IMG/VR virus record: IMGVR_UViG_3300044616_000577
Span: 1-38,230 of that record
DNA: 38,230 bases
DNA from: a virus
Strand: one strand, 5' to 3'
Shown here: positions 1 to 4,520 of the stretch, one piece after another
Layout: every line of letters begins with the position of its first letter
Numbering within the stretch: the first letter of the stretch is position 1
Made by a program: the position numbers and the translations under genes
The notes under the pieces: model-generated
What the model saw: only the letters and a program-made list of their open reading frames with translations
The model's database searches: none
What the model was told of the DNA's origin: nothing

Positions 1-119
1 CTCCCCCCGCCCAAACCGTTGACATGCACCCCCCGCTTATGTTTCCCCGCGCCGACGTTACGCGGTCGCTATATGCCCGTTATGGCATAATTTATATCAT
101 AAGCGGCATGTATCTGCCC
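1..119. repeat. Terminal direct repeat, left copy
   Basis: These 119 bases are identical to 38112-38230. The simplest reading is that a circular (or circularly permuted) genome was assembled with its ends overlapping, so the unique length is 38,111 bases. A length of 119 equals a k-mer size used by some de Bruijn assemblers, which favours an assembly overlap over a true packaged terminal repeat. Within the copy, an inverted repeat pairs CCGCTTATG (33-41) with CATAAGCGG (98-106) around an AT-rich stretch. Confidence 0.95.
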
Positions 120-134
120 GTTCGGTGCATGTCT

Positions 135-180
135 ACCCCCGCAATAGCTTGTGCACCCCCGCAGCAGCTGTTGCACCCCC
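135..180 (+). repeat. Two 20-bp iterons plus a partial third
   Basis: Unit 1 is ACCCCCGCAATAGCTTGTGC (135-154), unit 2 is ACCCCCGCAGCAGCTGTTGC (155-174), and ACCCCC at 175-180 begins a third. The core GCANNAGCTNNTGC is a dyad. The same unit recurs on the minus strand at 10646-10665 and 10671-10690 inside the replication-protein gene, so this is probably a binding site for that protein. Confidence 0.8.
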
Positions 181-211
181 TAATCCCGAGTTTGGTTGTC
201 GGCATTGGTAC

Positions 212-241
212 CCCATGTGCACATGGGCCATGTGCACATGG
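212..241. repeat. Tandem perfect palindromes centred on GTGCAC
   Basis: CCCATGTGCACATGGG (212-227) is a 16-bp perfect palindrome. It abuts CCATGTGCACATGG (228-241), a 14-bp perfect palindrome with the same core. Repeats of ACATG-type sequence continue to about 288. Two identical dyads about 15 bases apart suggest a pair of dimer binding sites on nearly the same helix face shifted by one and a half turns. The binding protein is unknown. Confidence 0.7.
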
Positions 242-310
242 AACATGGTACATGTATATAAAGACAGTTAACATGTGAACATGTGAACACAGTAAGCATG
301 TTACTCGCTC

Positions 311-346
311 GATAGTAAACACAGAAACTACCCTGTGTTTACTATC
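311..346. repeat. Perfect 14-bp inverted repeat with 8-base loop
   Basis: GATAGTAAACACAG (311-324) pairs perfectly with CTGTGTTTACTATC (333-346) across the loop AAACTACC. There is no T-run on either side, so it is not a typical intrinsic terminator. It lies in the gene-free junction segment, so an origin hairpin, operator or 5' leader hairpin of the large terminase transcript is possible. Confidence 0.7.
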
Positions 347-532
347 TCGCGTGGCGCGAAAAGTGATTATGTAAAGCTATAACGGCAACGGCTCGGCTTC
401 AGGCTCGCGGTCGGCGCTGCCAAACTAACGCATCGCCTGCTCGCCTTCCGCCGGGCGTGATTTTTCGGGGTGGGATTCAGCGCTGAAGGTCGGATATACC
501 CGGCTTTTGCGCGAGGTTGGCCTGTAAACCAC

Positions 533-570
533 GAAAAGGGGGCGGGGGCCCCTAGATAGCCCCGGCCCCC
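533..570 (-). terminator. Intrinsic terminator after the small terminase gene
   Basis: Read on the minus strand, a 12-bp GC-rich stem with one mismatch (arms 559-570 and 538-549) is followed by CTTTT. It lies 40 bases past the stop of the minus-strand small terminase gene at 610. It would end that transcript before the origin-like segment, so the large terminase gene would need its own promoter. On the plus strand the hairpin is preceded by AAAA, so it has no plus-strand T-run. Confidence 0.6.
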
Positions 571-609
571 CGTTTGGCCCGTATACGCCGTTTTAGCGCA
601 AAGTAGCCA

Positions 610-1134
610 CTAGTCCTCGTTCGAGGTGACTTCCGCCGGTTCCCCGTACTCGACGCGCTGAATGGCGGGCAAGCTGAGTGTGCTGGCGGCCGTATTCAGG
701 CTGGCCGCCACCACCGACTCCTTCAGCGCCTGGACATTCCGCACCGGCGCGTCCTCTTCCAGCACCTTGACTTGCAAGGTCTGCTGGCCCTGATGCTCGA
801 CCACCTGCTTTTCCCCGTACTCGATGGGCGCGGCCTTCGCGGCCGCCCACTTCAAGGTGTCAATCAGCGTCCGGTCCTGCGCTGAGGTCGCGTTACTGGA
901 CTCCCGCGCCACCCGAATCGCCTCCTCCGCGAACGCCGCCCCCAATAACGGCCGCATCCGCCGATACTCCTCGTACACCGCCGGGTCCCGCGCTATCCAC
1001 TGCCGGATGGTCCCCGCCCGCACCTTCACCTCCCGCGCCGTATCGGCCACCGTGCGGCCGTTGGCCATCCCCAGCAACACCTGCGCCACAATCTCCCGCC
1101 GCTCCTCCGGCGTATGCTCACTCTCTCTTGACAT
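610..1134 (-). CDS. terS: Terminase small subunit
   Basis: This 174-residue protein probably binds the phage DNA packaging site and hands it to the large terminase at the portal. Residues 10-50 read as a helix-turn-helix of the kind found in Sf6/P22-like small terminases, with TVADTAREV and TIRQWIA as the turn and recognition helices. Residues 68-110 match the family's oligomerisation helices, including DRTLIDTLKWAAAK followed by the typical P-x-x-YGEK segment. The tail from 110 is acidic and variable. The ATG at 1134 has GAGG five bases upstream. The order small terminase then large terminase on the minus strand is kept across the circle junction, but about 820 gene-free bases lie between them, which is unusual. 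Identification rests on domain pattern and synteny. Confidence 0.8.
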   Translation of the reverse strand: MSRESEHTPEERREIVAQVLLGMANGRTVADTAREVKVRAGTIRQWIARDPAVYEEYRRMRPLLGAAFAEEAIRVARESSNATSAQDRTLIDTLKWAAAKAAPIEYGEKQVVEHQGQQTLQVKVLEEDAPVRNVQALKESVVAASLNTAASTLSLPAIQRVEYGEPAEVTSNED

Positions 1135-1295
1135 GTAACCTCGCGTTTTGGGTTCTCGCGCAATCTAACACGCCCCCGCGTCCCCCGCGAGTGGACATGT
1201 ACCATGTGCGCTGGGTGGCTGAGGAGGTGGATACGTCTCCAGCGCCGCCATCGGGGGGCATACCCCCCCCACCCCCCCTGTGTCACTTCGACACA

Positions 1296-1378
1296 CTTTC
1301 ACGCTTTCACGCGCCAGCTTTCACGCTTTCACGTTATCGTGAAACCCTCTCACGTTATCGCTGACAGCAGCTTTCACG
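1296..1378 (+). repeat. Five CTTTCACG direct repeats
   Basis: CTTTCACG starts at 1296, 1304, 1318, 1326 and 1371. The copy at 1326 extends into TTTCACGTTATCGTGAAA, a dyad with 7-bp arms. A related CTCTCACG lies between the last two copies. The array sits in the divergent gene-free region between the small terminase gene and the early genes, so it is likely an operator array or a second replication-control site. Confidence 0.7.
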
Positions 1379-1379
1379 T

Positions 1380-1513
1380 TGTGACCTATGTCACATTGTG
1401 ACCTACGTCACACATGTCGCAGAATGACACGCTGTCCTGTTTTGAGGACATGTCCGCAATAACGGACGCTGTGTGACCTGCGTCACACTTGGCGCAATGT
1501 GACAAAAGTCACA
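1380..1513. repeat. Four TGTGACNNNNGTCACA palindromes
   Basis: Perfect 16-bp dyads of the form TGTGAC-N4-GTCACA lie at 1380-1395, 1397-1412, 1472-1487 and 1498-1513. The half-sites and spacing equal TGTGA-N6-TCACA, the consensus bound by CRP of the CRP/FNR family. Three of the four spacers read CTAT, CTAC and CTGC; the fourth is AAAA. They lie upstream of the early promoters at 1631 and 1753 and behind the small terminase gene. A host CRP-like protein or a phage regulator could bind here. Confidence 0.75.
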
Positions 1514-1630
1514 ATGGAACACGCGCGTGGAGCGTGGCACTCGTGAGGGCAGAGTGCTACCCACTAACGCTCTCCCCGTACACATCCCGAACCATGCGCC
1601 ATTTGCGCCAGATTGCCCCGTAGCACGTTA

Positions 1631-1658
1631 TTGACTCTTGGGGCTATGTGGGTATAGC
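1631..1658 (+). promoter_or_regulatory. Putative early promoter P1
   Basis: TTGACT (1631-1636) and TATAGC (1653-1658) are separated by 16 bases. They point toward the plus-strand early genes and lie downstream of the palindrome cluster. The -35 box is strong and the -10 box matches four of six consensus bases. Confidence 0.45.
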
Positions 1659-1752
1659 TCGCCCTCCGTTCCTCGATTCTGGGGCAATCGCCTATTCTCC
1701 CGAACGTTCCCCGTAGCTTGTGTAACAATGCGCGGGGGGTGCTTGCTCCCTC

Positions 1753-1780
1753 TTGACTTGGGGATGGGGAGGTGTATTCT
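1753..1780 (+). promoter_or_regulatory. Putative early promoter P2
   Basis: TTGACT (1753-1758) and TATTCT (1775-1780) are separated by 16 bases, 42 bases before the first early start codon at 1822. A similar TTGACT...TATTCTTGAC arrangement, with only 9 bases between the boxes, recurs at 3629-3653 before the gene at 3687. The second copy may be degenerate or may reflect a shared element other than a sigma-70 promoter. Confidence 0.5.
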
Positions 1781-1821
1781 TGACTCTGTAGGATGTAGTC
1801 AACACTCACACAGGGGGAGCA

Positions 1822-2010
1822 ATGTTTAGTCAAGTGGCGCGCTCGCGGTTGGTCGGGAGCATCCTAGTGGAGCGCATGACGCCGACCGGCGCCTATATCC
1901 TAACGTGGCTCGGGGACGGGGAGCGATTCACGGCGACCTATATGGGGTATAGTCAACGGGACGCGCTCGCCCTCTTTCGGCGCGAACGTCGGGAGCGTCA
2001 AGCGCGATAG
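1822..2010 (+). CDS. Small hypothetical protein (first early gene)
   Basis: This 62-residue protein is not recognised. It reads as a short beta-rich segment (VGSILVERM, TGAYILTWLG, ERFTATYMG) followed by a basic helix rich in arginine and glutamate (residues 46-62). Such charged helical tails are common in small phage proteins that bind nucleic acid or a host protein. The ATG at 1822 has a strong AGGGGGAG ribosome-binding site. Promoter P2 lies just upstream, so this is probably the first gene expressed on infection and a candidate host-takeover protein. That role is inferred from position only. Confidence 0.7.
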   Translation: MFSQVARSRLVGSILVERMTPTGAYILTWLGDGERFTATYMGYSQRDALALFRRERRERQAR

Positions 2011-2044
2011 CACCACACCACGCACACCACACAAGGGGGAGACA

Positions 2045-2221
2045 ATGCGCAGAGCGTTGACAAAGACAGAGCAGAAGCAACTAGAGAAGCTCGAAGCTAT
2101 CACGGAGAGGACCGACATCGAGCAGAGGACGCTAGAGGGACTCAAGAGTCGGCGCGAGAAGTACGGGGTCACGCCCCCGAAGTCCCTTGCCCGACTCCTA
2201 CGCATCCCCGCCGATTGGTAG
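2045..2221 (+). CDS. Small hypothetical coiled-coil protein
   Basis: This 58-residue protein starts at the ATG at 2045 behind AAGGGGGAG and ends with TAG at 2221. Residues 5-40 form a highly charged helix rich in E, K, Q and R with leucines at coiled-coil spacing. A short proline-containing C-terminal segment follows (YGVTPPKSLARLLRIPADW). No family is recognised. The good ribosome-binding site, shared CACACCACACA leader and spacing from the previous gene support it as real. Confidence 0.65.
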   Translation: MRRALTKTEQKQLEKLEAITERTDIEQRTLEGLKSRREKYGVTPPKSLARLLRIPADW

Positions 2222-2334
2222 GTTCACCCCCACCCCCGCCCCGCGCAGTCAGGCGGCGACCCTGTGCAAGTCAGGGGGCGGGACTCTGTAGGACCGCGCT
2301 AGACGGATTCTAGCACCATGAGACAGGGGGAAGG
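2222..2334 (+). promoter_or_regulatory. Intergenic leader region 1 with covarying hairpin and mini-ORF
   Basis: AGGACCGC (2290-2297) is followed by the hairpin GCTAGA-CGGAT-TCTAGC (2298-2314), then ACCATGA and CAGGGGG. The same layout recurs at 2816-2859 with a different stem sequence but the same CGGAT loop. The ATG at 2318 opens a six-codon ORF whose TGA (2336-2338) overlaps the start of the next gene (2335) as ATGA. This could be translational coupling or a leader peptide. GACTCTGTAGGA at 2283-2294 also occurs at 1783-1794. Confidence 0.6.
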
Positions 2335-2754
2335 ATGACAACGTTCAGCGATGCGGTTTCCGGTAATGCGGTGCGGGTTTTGTCCTACTTGCATGAAGTG
2401 TGTCTGGAAGATGCGAACGGAAAGGAGATTGACTTCGTGATGGTCGATCCGTACCGCAACGGGCGCGAGAAGGGCTATGCGGTATCGGTGCGGGGAGAAA
2501 AGGATAAGTGGCTAACGGCGGTGTTTTCGGAGCATCGCAGTAGCGACGATAGCGTAGTCTATCTGGGAGAGGGGCAAGACTGGGGGAAGGATTTCCAAAT
2601 GAATACCTACATCCCAAGCGAGGAAGTCTATGCGAACGCAACCCACTTTCGATACGGGGAGGAATGGCAGGTCGCCCGATTTATCGCAGAGTATTTTCGG
2701 CGCGGGAAGGTGAGCAAGACACCGAAGGGGCAATACTACACCGCAGAAGTCTAG
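2335..2754 (+). CDS. Hypothetical early protein
   Basis: This 139-residue protein is the largest in the early block and is not recognised. It looks like a single alpha/beta domain with alternating strands (KEIDFVMVD, GYAVSVRG, KWLTAVFSE, DSVVYLGEG) and a C-terminal helix (WQVARFIAEYFRRG) followed by a basic tail. It has no signal peptide, membrane segment or obvious catalytic motif. The ATG at 2335 is preceded by AGGGGGAAGG, and the covarying leader hairpin lies just upstream. Its base composition is less GC-rich than the genes from 3900 onward, which may mark a different origin for 1822-3610. Confidence 0.75.
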   Translation: MTTFSDAVSGNAVRVLSYLHEVCLEDANGKEIDFVMVDPYRNGREKGYAVSVRGEKDKWLTAVFSEHRSSDDSVVYLGEGQDWGKDFQMNTYIPSEEVYANATHFRYGEEWQVARFIAEYFRRGKVSKTPKGQYYTAEV

Positions 2755-2762
2755 CCCACCCC

Positions 2763-2810
2763 ACGGGGCGCGACTGGCGCGCATGGCGGGTTCGATTCCC
2801 GCCCCCCGTT
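2763..2810 (+). other. tRNA-like element (acceptor stem plus T-arm only)
   Basis: A textbook T-arm, GCGGG-TTCGATT-CCCGC (2786-2802), is followed by CCCCCGT (2803-2809). Six of these seven bases can pair with ACGGGGC at 2763-2769, followed by T2810. Only 16 bases lie between the acceptor strand and the T-arm, too few for D and anticodon arms. This may be a tRNA remnant, a tRNA mimic or a vestigial attachment sequence. No integrase is present in the genome. Confidence 0.5.
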
Positions 2811-2815
2811 ATCGC

Positions 2816-2863
2816 AGGACCGCGCCGACCGGATGTCGGCACCATGAACGCAGGGGGGGGACA
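2816..2863 (+). promoter_or_regulatory. Intergenic leader region 2 with covarying hairpin
   Basis: AGGACCGC (2816-2823) precedes the hairpin GCCGAC-CGGAT-GTCGGC (2824-2840), then ACCATGA (2841-2847) and a G-run ribosome-binding site. Compared with 2290-2330, both the loop and the flanks are conserved while the stem differs by paired changes (TAGA/TCTA against CGAC/GTCG). This is direct evidence for selection on RNA structure. It lies in the 5' leader of the gene at 2864. Confidence 0.65.
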
Positions 2864-3031
2864 ATGGACAAGTTTTCCGTAGCGCTTACGCTCGACGAAA
2901 GGGACGTTTTGGTGGAGGGCCTCAAGGCGCTCCGTGAAAAGCTCTGGAATGTGCGGGACAAGGAGACGCGCAACACCATTGACCTCCTGACGCTTCGCCT
3001 AGAGTTGATGGAGATGGAGGGGGTGGCCTAA
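2864..3031 (+). CDS. Small hypothetical helical protein
   Basis: This 55-residue protein starts at the ATG at 2864 behind a run of eight G. It is predicted to be almost entirely helical (LDERDVLVEGLKALREKLWN, then TIDLLTLRLELMEMEG). Its stop overlaps the next start as TAATG at 3029-3033, indicating translational coupling. Short helical-hairpin proteins of this kind are widespread in phage early regions. No function can be assigned. Confidence 0.65.
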   Translation: MDKFSVALTLDERDVLVEGLKALREKLWNVRDKETRNTIDLLTLRLELMEMEGVA

Positions 3032-3222
3032 TGCTCATCACGACACAGAAAGCGATTTACGAGCTAGATAGGGCGGTTCTGGCCCTTATTAGGTACCCGC
3101 AGACACCTAGCAACGTGGCGCGATATGTCAAAGCGTTGGCGCGGGTGGCGGGATGCACACAGGAGGAGGTGCGGGTAGCTATCGGCATGCAGGGAAAGAA
3201 GGCCGAAGGGTCGGAGCAGTAA
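3031..3222 (+). CDS. Small hypothetical helical protein
   Basis: This 63-residue protein is translationally coupled to the preceding gene. It consists of two or three helices (KAIYELDRAVLALIRY, NVARYVKALARVAG, TQEEVRVAIGM) with a charged C-terminal tail. The compact arrangement could be a small helix-turn-helix-like fold, but no canonical recognition helix is visible. A 30-bp perfect palindrome follows at 3233-3262, so this gene probably ends a transcription or mRNA-processing unit. Confidence 0.65.
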   Translation: MLITTQKAIYELDRAVLALIRYPQTPSNVARYVKALARVAGCTQEEVRVAIGMQGKKAEGSEQ

Positions 3223-3232
3223 GACGGGCAGG

Positions 3233-3262
3233 GGGGTGCCCGTTCGATCGAACGGGCACCCC
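3233..3262. repeat. Perfect 30-bp palindrome
   Basis: The arm GGGGTGCCCGTTCGA (3233-3247) is followed directly by its exact reverse complement (3248-3262). In RNA it forms a very stable hairpin. There is no T-run after it, only ATCACACACC, so intrinsic termination is uncertain. It may act as an mRNA-stabilising or processing hairpin between two early genes, or as a DNA dyad for a dimeric protein. Confidence 0.75.
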
Positions 3263-3287
3263 ATCACACACCACACAGGGGAAGACC

Positions 3288-3479
3288 ATGCAGACCGCTA
3301 TCCGTGAGGAGTTCGCCTATCTCAACCGCCTCCGCAAGTCAGGGGTGGTCAATATGTGGGGCGCGGGGGAATATCTTGCCGACGAGTTCGGATACGAAAG
3401 CACCACGGCGCGAAAGATTGTCGCCGATTGGCGGGAATGGGTGGGCGAAGATGCGGCGAACCGCGACAGGGGGTGCTAA
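3288..3479 (+). CDS. Small conserved phage protein, helical
   Basis: This 63-residue protein resembles short proteins common in uncultured phages. The recurrent pattern is F-x-x-L-x-x-L-R-x-S-G-V-x-N-M-x-G-A, then a Y-L-x-x-x-FG segment, then a helix ending in a conserved W. Here that reads as YLNRLRKSGVVNMWGAGEYL, then EFGYESTTARKIVADWREW. The family has no assigned function that I know of. The ATG at 3288 lies behind AGGGGAAGACC and follows the CACACCACACA leader. Confidence 0.7.
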   Translation: MQTAIREEFAYLNRLRKSGVVNMWGAGEYLADEFGYESTTARKIVADWREWVGEDAANRDRGC

Positions 3480-3481
3480 TC

Positions 3482-3610
3482 ATGCGCCCCTATCAATGGG
3501 AACCCGCCCCCAAGTACCGCCCCCCGACCTTGTGGGAGAATCTGAAGGAGACCGCGGGAATCTGGCTCCCCTTTCTGATTCTCGCCATAGCTGACGTTAT
3601 CGGGGTGTAG
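3482..3610 (+). CDS. Small single-pass membrane protein
   Basis: This 42-residue protein starts at the ATG at 3482, two bases after the previous stop. Its N-terminal half is proline-rich and charged. Residues 26-42 (GIWLPFLILAIADVIGV) form a membrane-spanning segment that reaches the C-terminus. Small tail-anchored proteins expressed early can modify the host membrane or block superinfection, but nothing specific is shown here. The ribosome-binding site is GGGGGTGCTAATC, partly inside the previous gene. Confidence 0.6.
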   Translation: MRPYQWEPAPKYRPPTLWENLKETAGIWLPFLILAIADVIGV

Positions 3611-3686
3611 GTCGCCCCTTGCGGATTCTTGACTAGGCAGGGATATTCTTGACACCACGCAGGACCACACCACACAAGGGGGACGC

Positions 3687-3893
3687 ATGAGATGGCGCAT
3701 TATCCACAATGGGTGGGACGGCATGACAGACCTGTCAGACGTTCGGGATGGGTTCCCTGCCTACTCCCCCGCCGAGCTTGTCGGGGCGCAATATGTCGGG
3801 GCCGACGATGTGCAGGGCGACGTCTGCTTGCGACTGACCGACGGGCGCACGGCATGGCTTGTCTCGACCGACCTAGAAGTTTCCCCAAACTAA
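3687..3893 (+). CDS. Small hypothetical beta-rich protein
   Basis: This 68-residue protein starts at the ATG at 3687 behind AAGGGGGAC. The N-terminal half is acidic. The C-terminal half reads as strands (GAQYVGADDVQGDVCLRL, RTAWLVSTDLEV). It is preceded by a CACACCACACA leader and by the TTGACT/TATTCTTGAC element at 3629-3653, so it may begin its own transcript. No family is recognised. An ATG at 3723 would give a shorter product, but the strong ribosome-binding site favours 3687. Confidence 0.65.
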   Translation: MRWRIIHNGWDGMTDLSDVRDGFPAYSPAELVGAQYVGADDVQGDVCLRLTDGRTAWLVSTDLEVSPN

Positions 3894-3920
3894 CCCACCC
3901 CACCACAGAGGAGCCCGACT

Positions 3921-4109
3921 ATGCGCACCTATCAAGTCACCCTGATTTACACGACCACCGATGACCGCCCCGAGGCGGGGCCCGATTATTGGGACTGGCC
4001 CGAGCTACTCGACCTCGGCCCCGCCGAGCAGTTGAGCTACTTCGCGGAGCCGGTCACGCTTGACACCGAACACGCCCGACTGATTACCGAAGCCATCACC
4101 GCCGACTAA
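3921..4109 (+). CDS. Small hypothetical acidic protein
   Basis: This 62-residue protein starts at the ATG at 3921 behind AGAGGAG. It is strongly acidic. It begins with a beta strand (TYQVTLIYTTT), continues with a loop rich in W, P and D, and ends in a helix (EHARLITEAITAD). An acidic surface of this kind is a feature of many phage DNA-mimic and inhibitor proteins, but so small a sequence gives no firm assignment. It opens the densely coupled micro-gene run that continues to 6430. Confidence 0.65.
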   Translation: MRTYQVTLIYTTTDDRPEAGPDYWDWPELLDLGPAEQLSYFAEPVTLDTEHARLITEAITAD

Positions 4110-4136
4110 CACACCACACAGAGGAGACCAAAGACC

Positions 4137-4331
4137 ATGACCGCCCACGACTTGCTGACCTTTCTCCGCGACTTGGAGCGCCGAGGGCTCGACTTGGCGA
4201 CCATCGAGGTCAACTTCCGCCACGACTTCGACAGCGATGTGACCGAAGTGGAGGGCGTATGTGAGGACTTGTATGACGCCGAGACTAGCTCGCGCCTCAC
4301 CTCTATCGTCCTCTACGCCGAGGAGGACTGA
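4137..4331 (+). CDS. Small hypothetical acidic protein
   Basis: This 64-residue protein starts at the ATG at 4137. A helix (DLLTFLRDLERRGLDL) is followed by strands (TIEVNFRHDF, VEGVCEDLYDA, RLTSIVLYAEED). The helix-then-strands layout and acidic composition match many short phage proteins of unknown role. The ribosome-binding site AGAGGAG lies unusually far (about 15 bases) from the ATG. No closer in-frame start exists. Confidence 0.65.
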   Translation: MTAHDLLTFLRDLERRGLDLATIEVNFRHDFDSDVTEVEGVCEDLYDAETSSRLTSIVLYAEED

Positions 4332-4334
4332 CCG

Positions 4335-4520
4335 ATGGGCTACACGACCGAGCATGACACCCTCGACCTCCTCCGTGACTACCTGAACGGCGCGCTAGAG
4401 GCCGAGGCGTGGGAGGAGCTGCGCGACTTCGCCGAGGGCATCCTAGAGCAATACGCCGACCGCCACAACGCCCCCGACCTCGACGCACCCCACACCATCC
4501 CAGAGGACTTCGCCGTATGA
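4335..4520 (+). CDS. Small helical protein, first copy of a duplicated family (alpha member)
   Basis: This 61-residue acidic protein is mostly helical (TLDLLRDYLNGALEAEAWEELRDFAEGILEQYAD), with a short C-terminal tail. The segment around WEELRDFAEGILEQY resembles the central helices of the proteins at 4792 and 5191, which read as E-W-A-x-x-WL followed by L-R-x-M. It is followed by a beta-type protein, as those two are, and is probably the most divergent copy of the repeated pair. Its stop overlaps the next start as ATGA. No function is known. Confidence 0.65.
   Translation: MGYTTEHDTLDLLRDYLNGALEAEAWEELRDFAEGILEQYADRHNAPDLDAPHTIPEDFAV

Larger units (their letters stand above)
1..350. other. 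Putative replication origin / control region in the gene-free junction segment
   Basis: No convincing gene lies between the start of the large terminase gene (37898, minus) and the end of the small terminase gene (610, minus) across the circle junction. The segment holds an AT-rich island near 80-103 that stands out in a very GC-rich genome, flanked by a 9-bp inverted repeat. It also has two 20-bp iterons (135-174), two perfect GTGCAC-centred palindromes (212-241), direct repeats of ACATGTGA near 270-288, and a 14-bp hairpin (311-346). Iterons next to an AT-rich unwinding region are typical of theta-type origins. The matching iterons inside the initiator gene at 10646-10708 support this. The role is inferred; a packaging site or operator cluster is also possible. 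Confidence 0.55.

Noticed and set aside
135-180. CRISPR-like repeats
   Set aside because: The units are directly adjacent without unique spacers and match sites inside an initiator gene, so they are iterons.
2763-2810. Genuine tRNA gene
   Set aside because: Only acceptor-like and T-arm parts are present; there is no room for D or anticodon arms.
3629-3653. Sigma-70 promoter before the gene at 3687
   Set aside because: TTGACT and TATTCT are only 9 bases apart, too close for a normal promoter; kept only as a recurring element.
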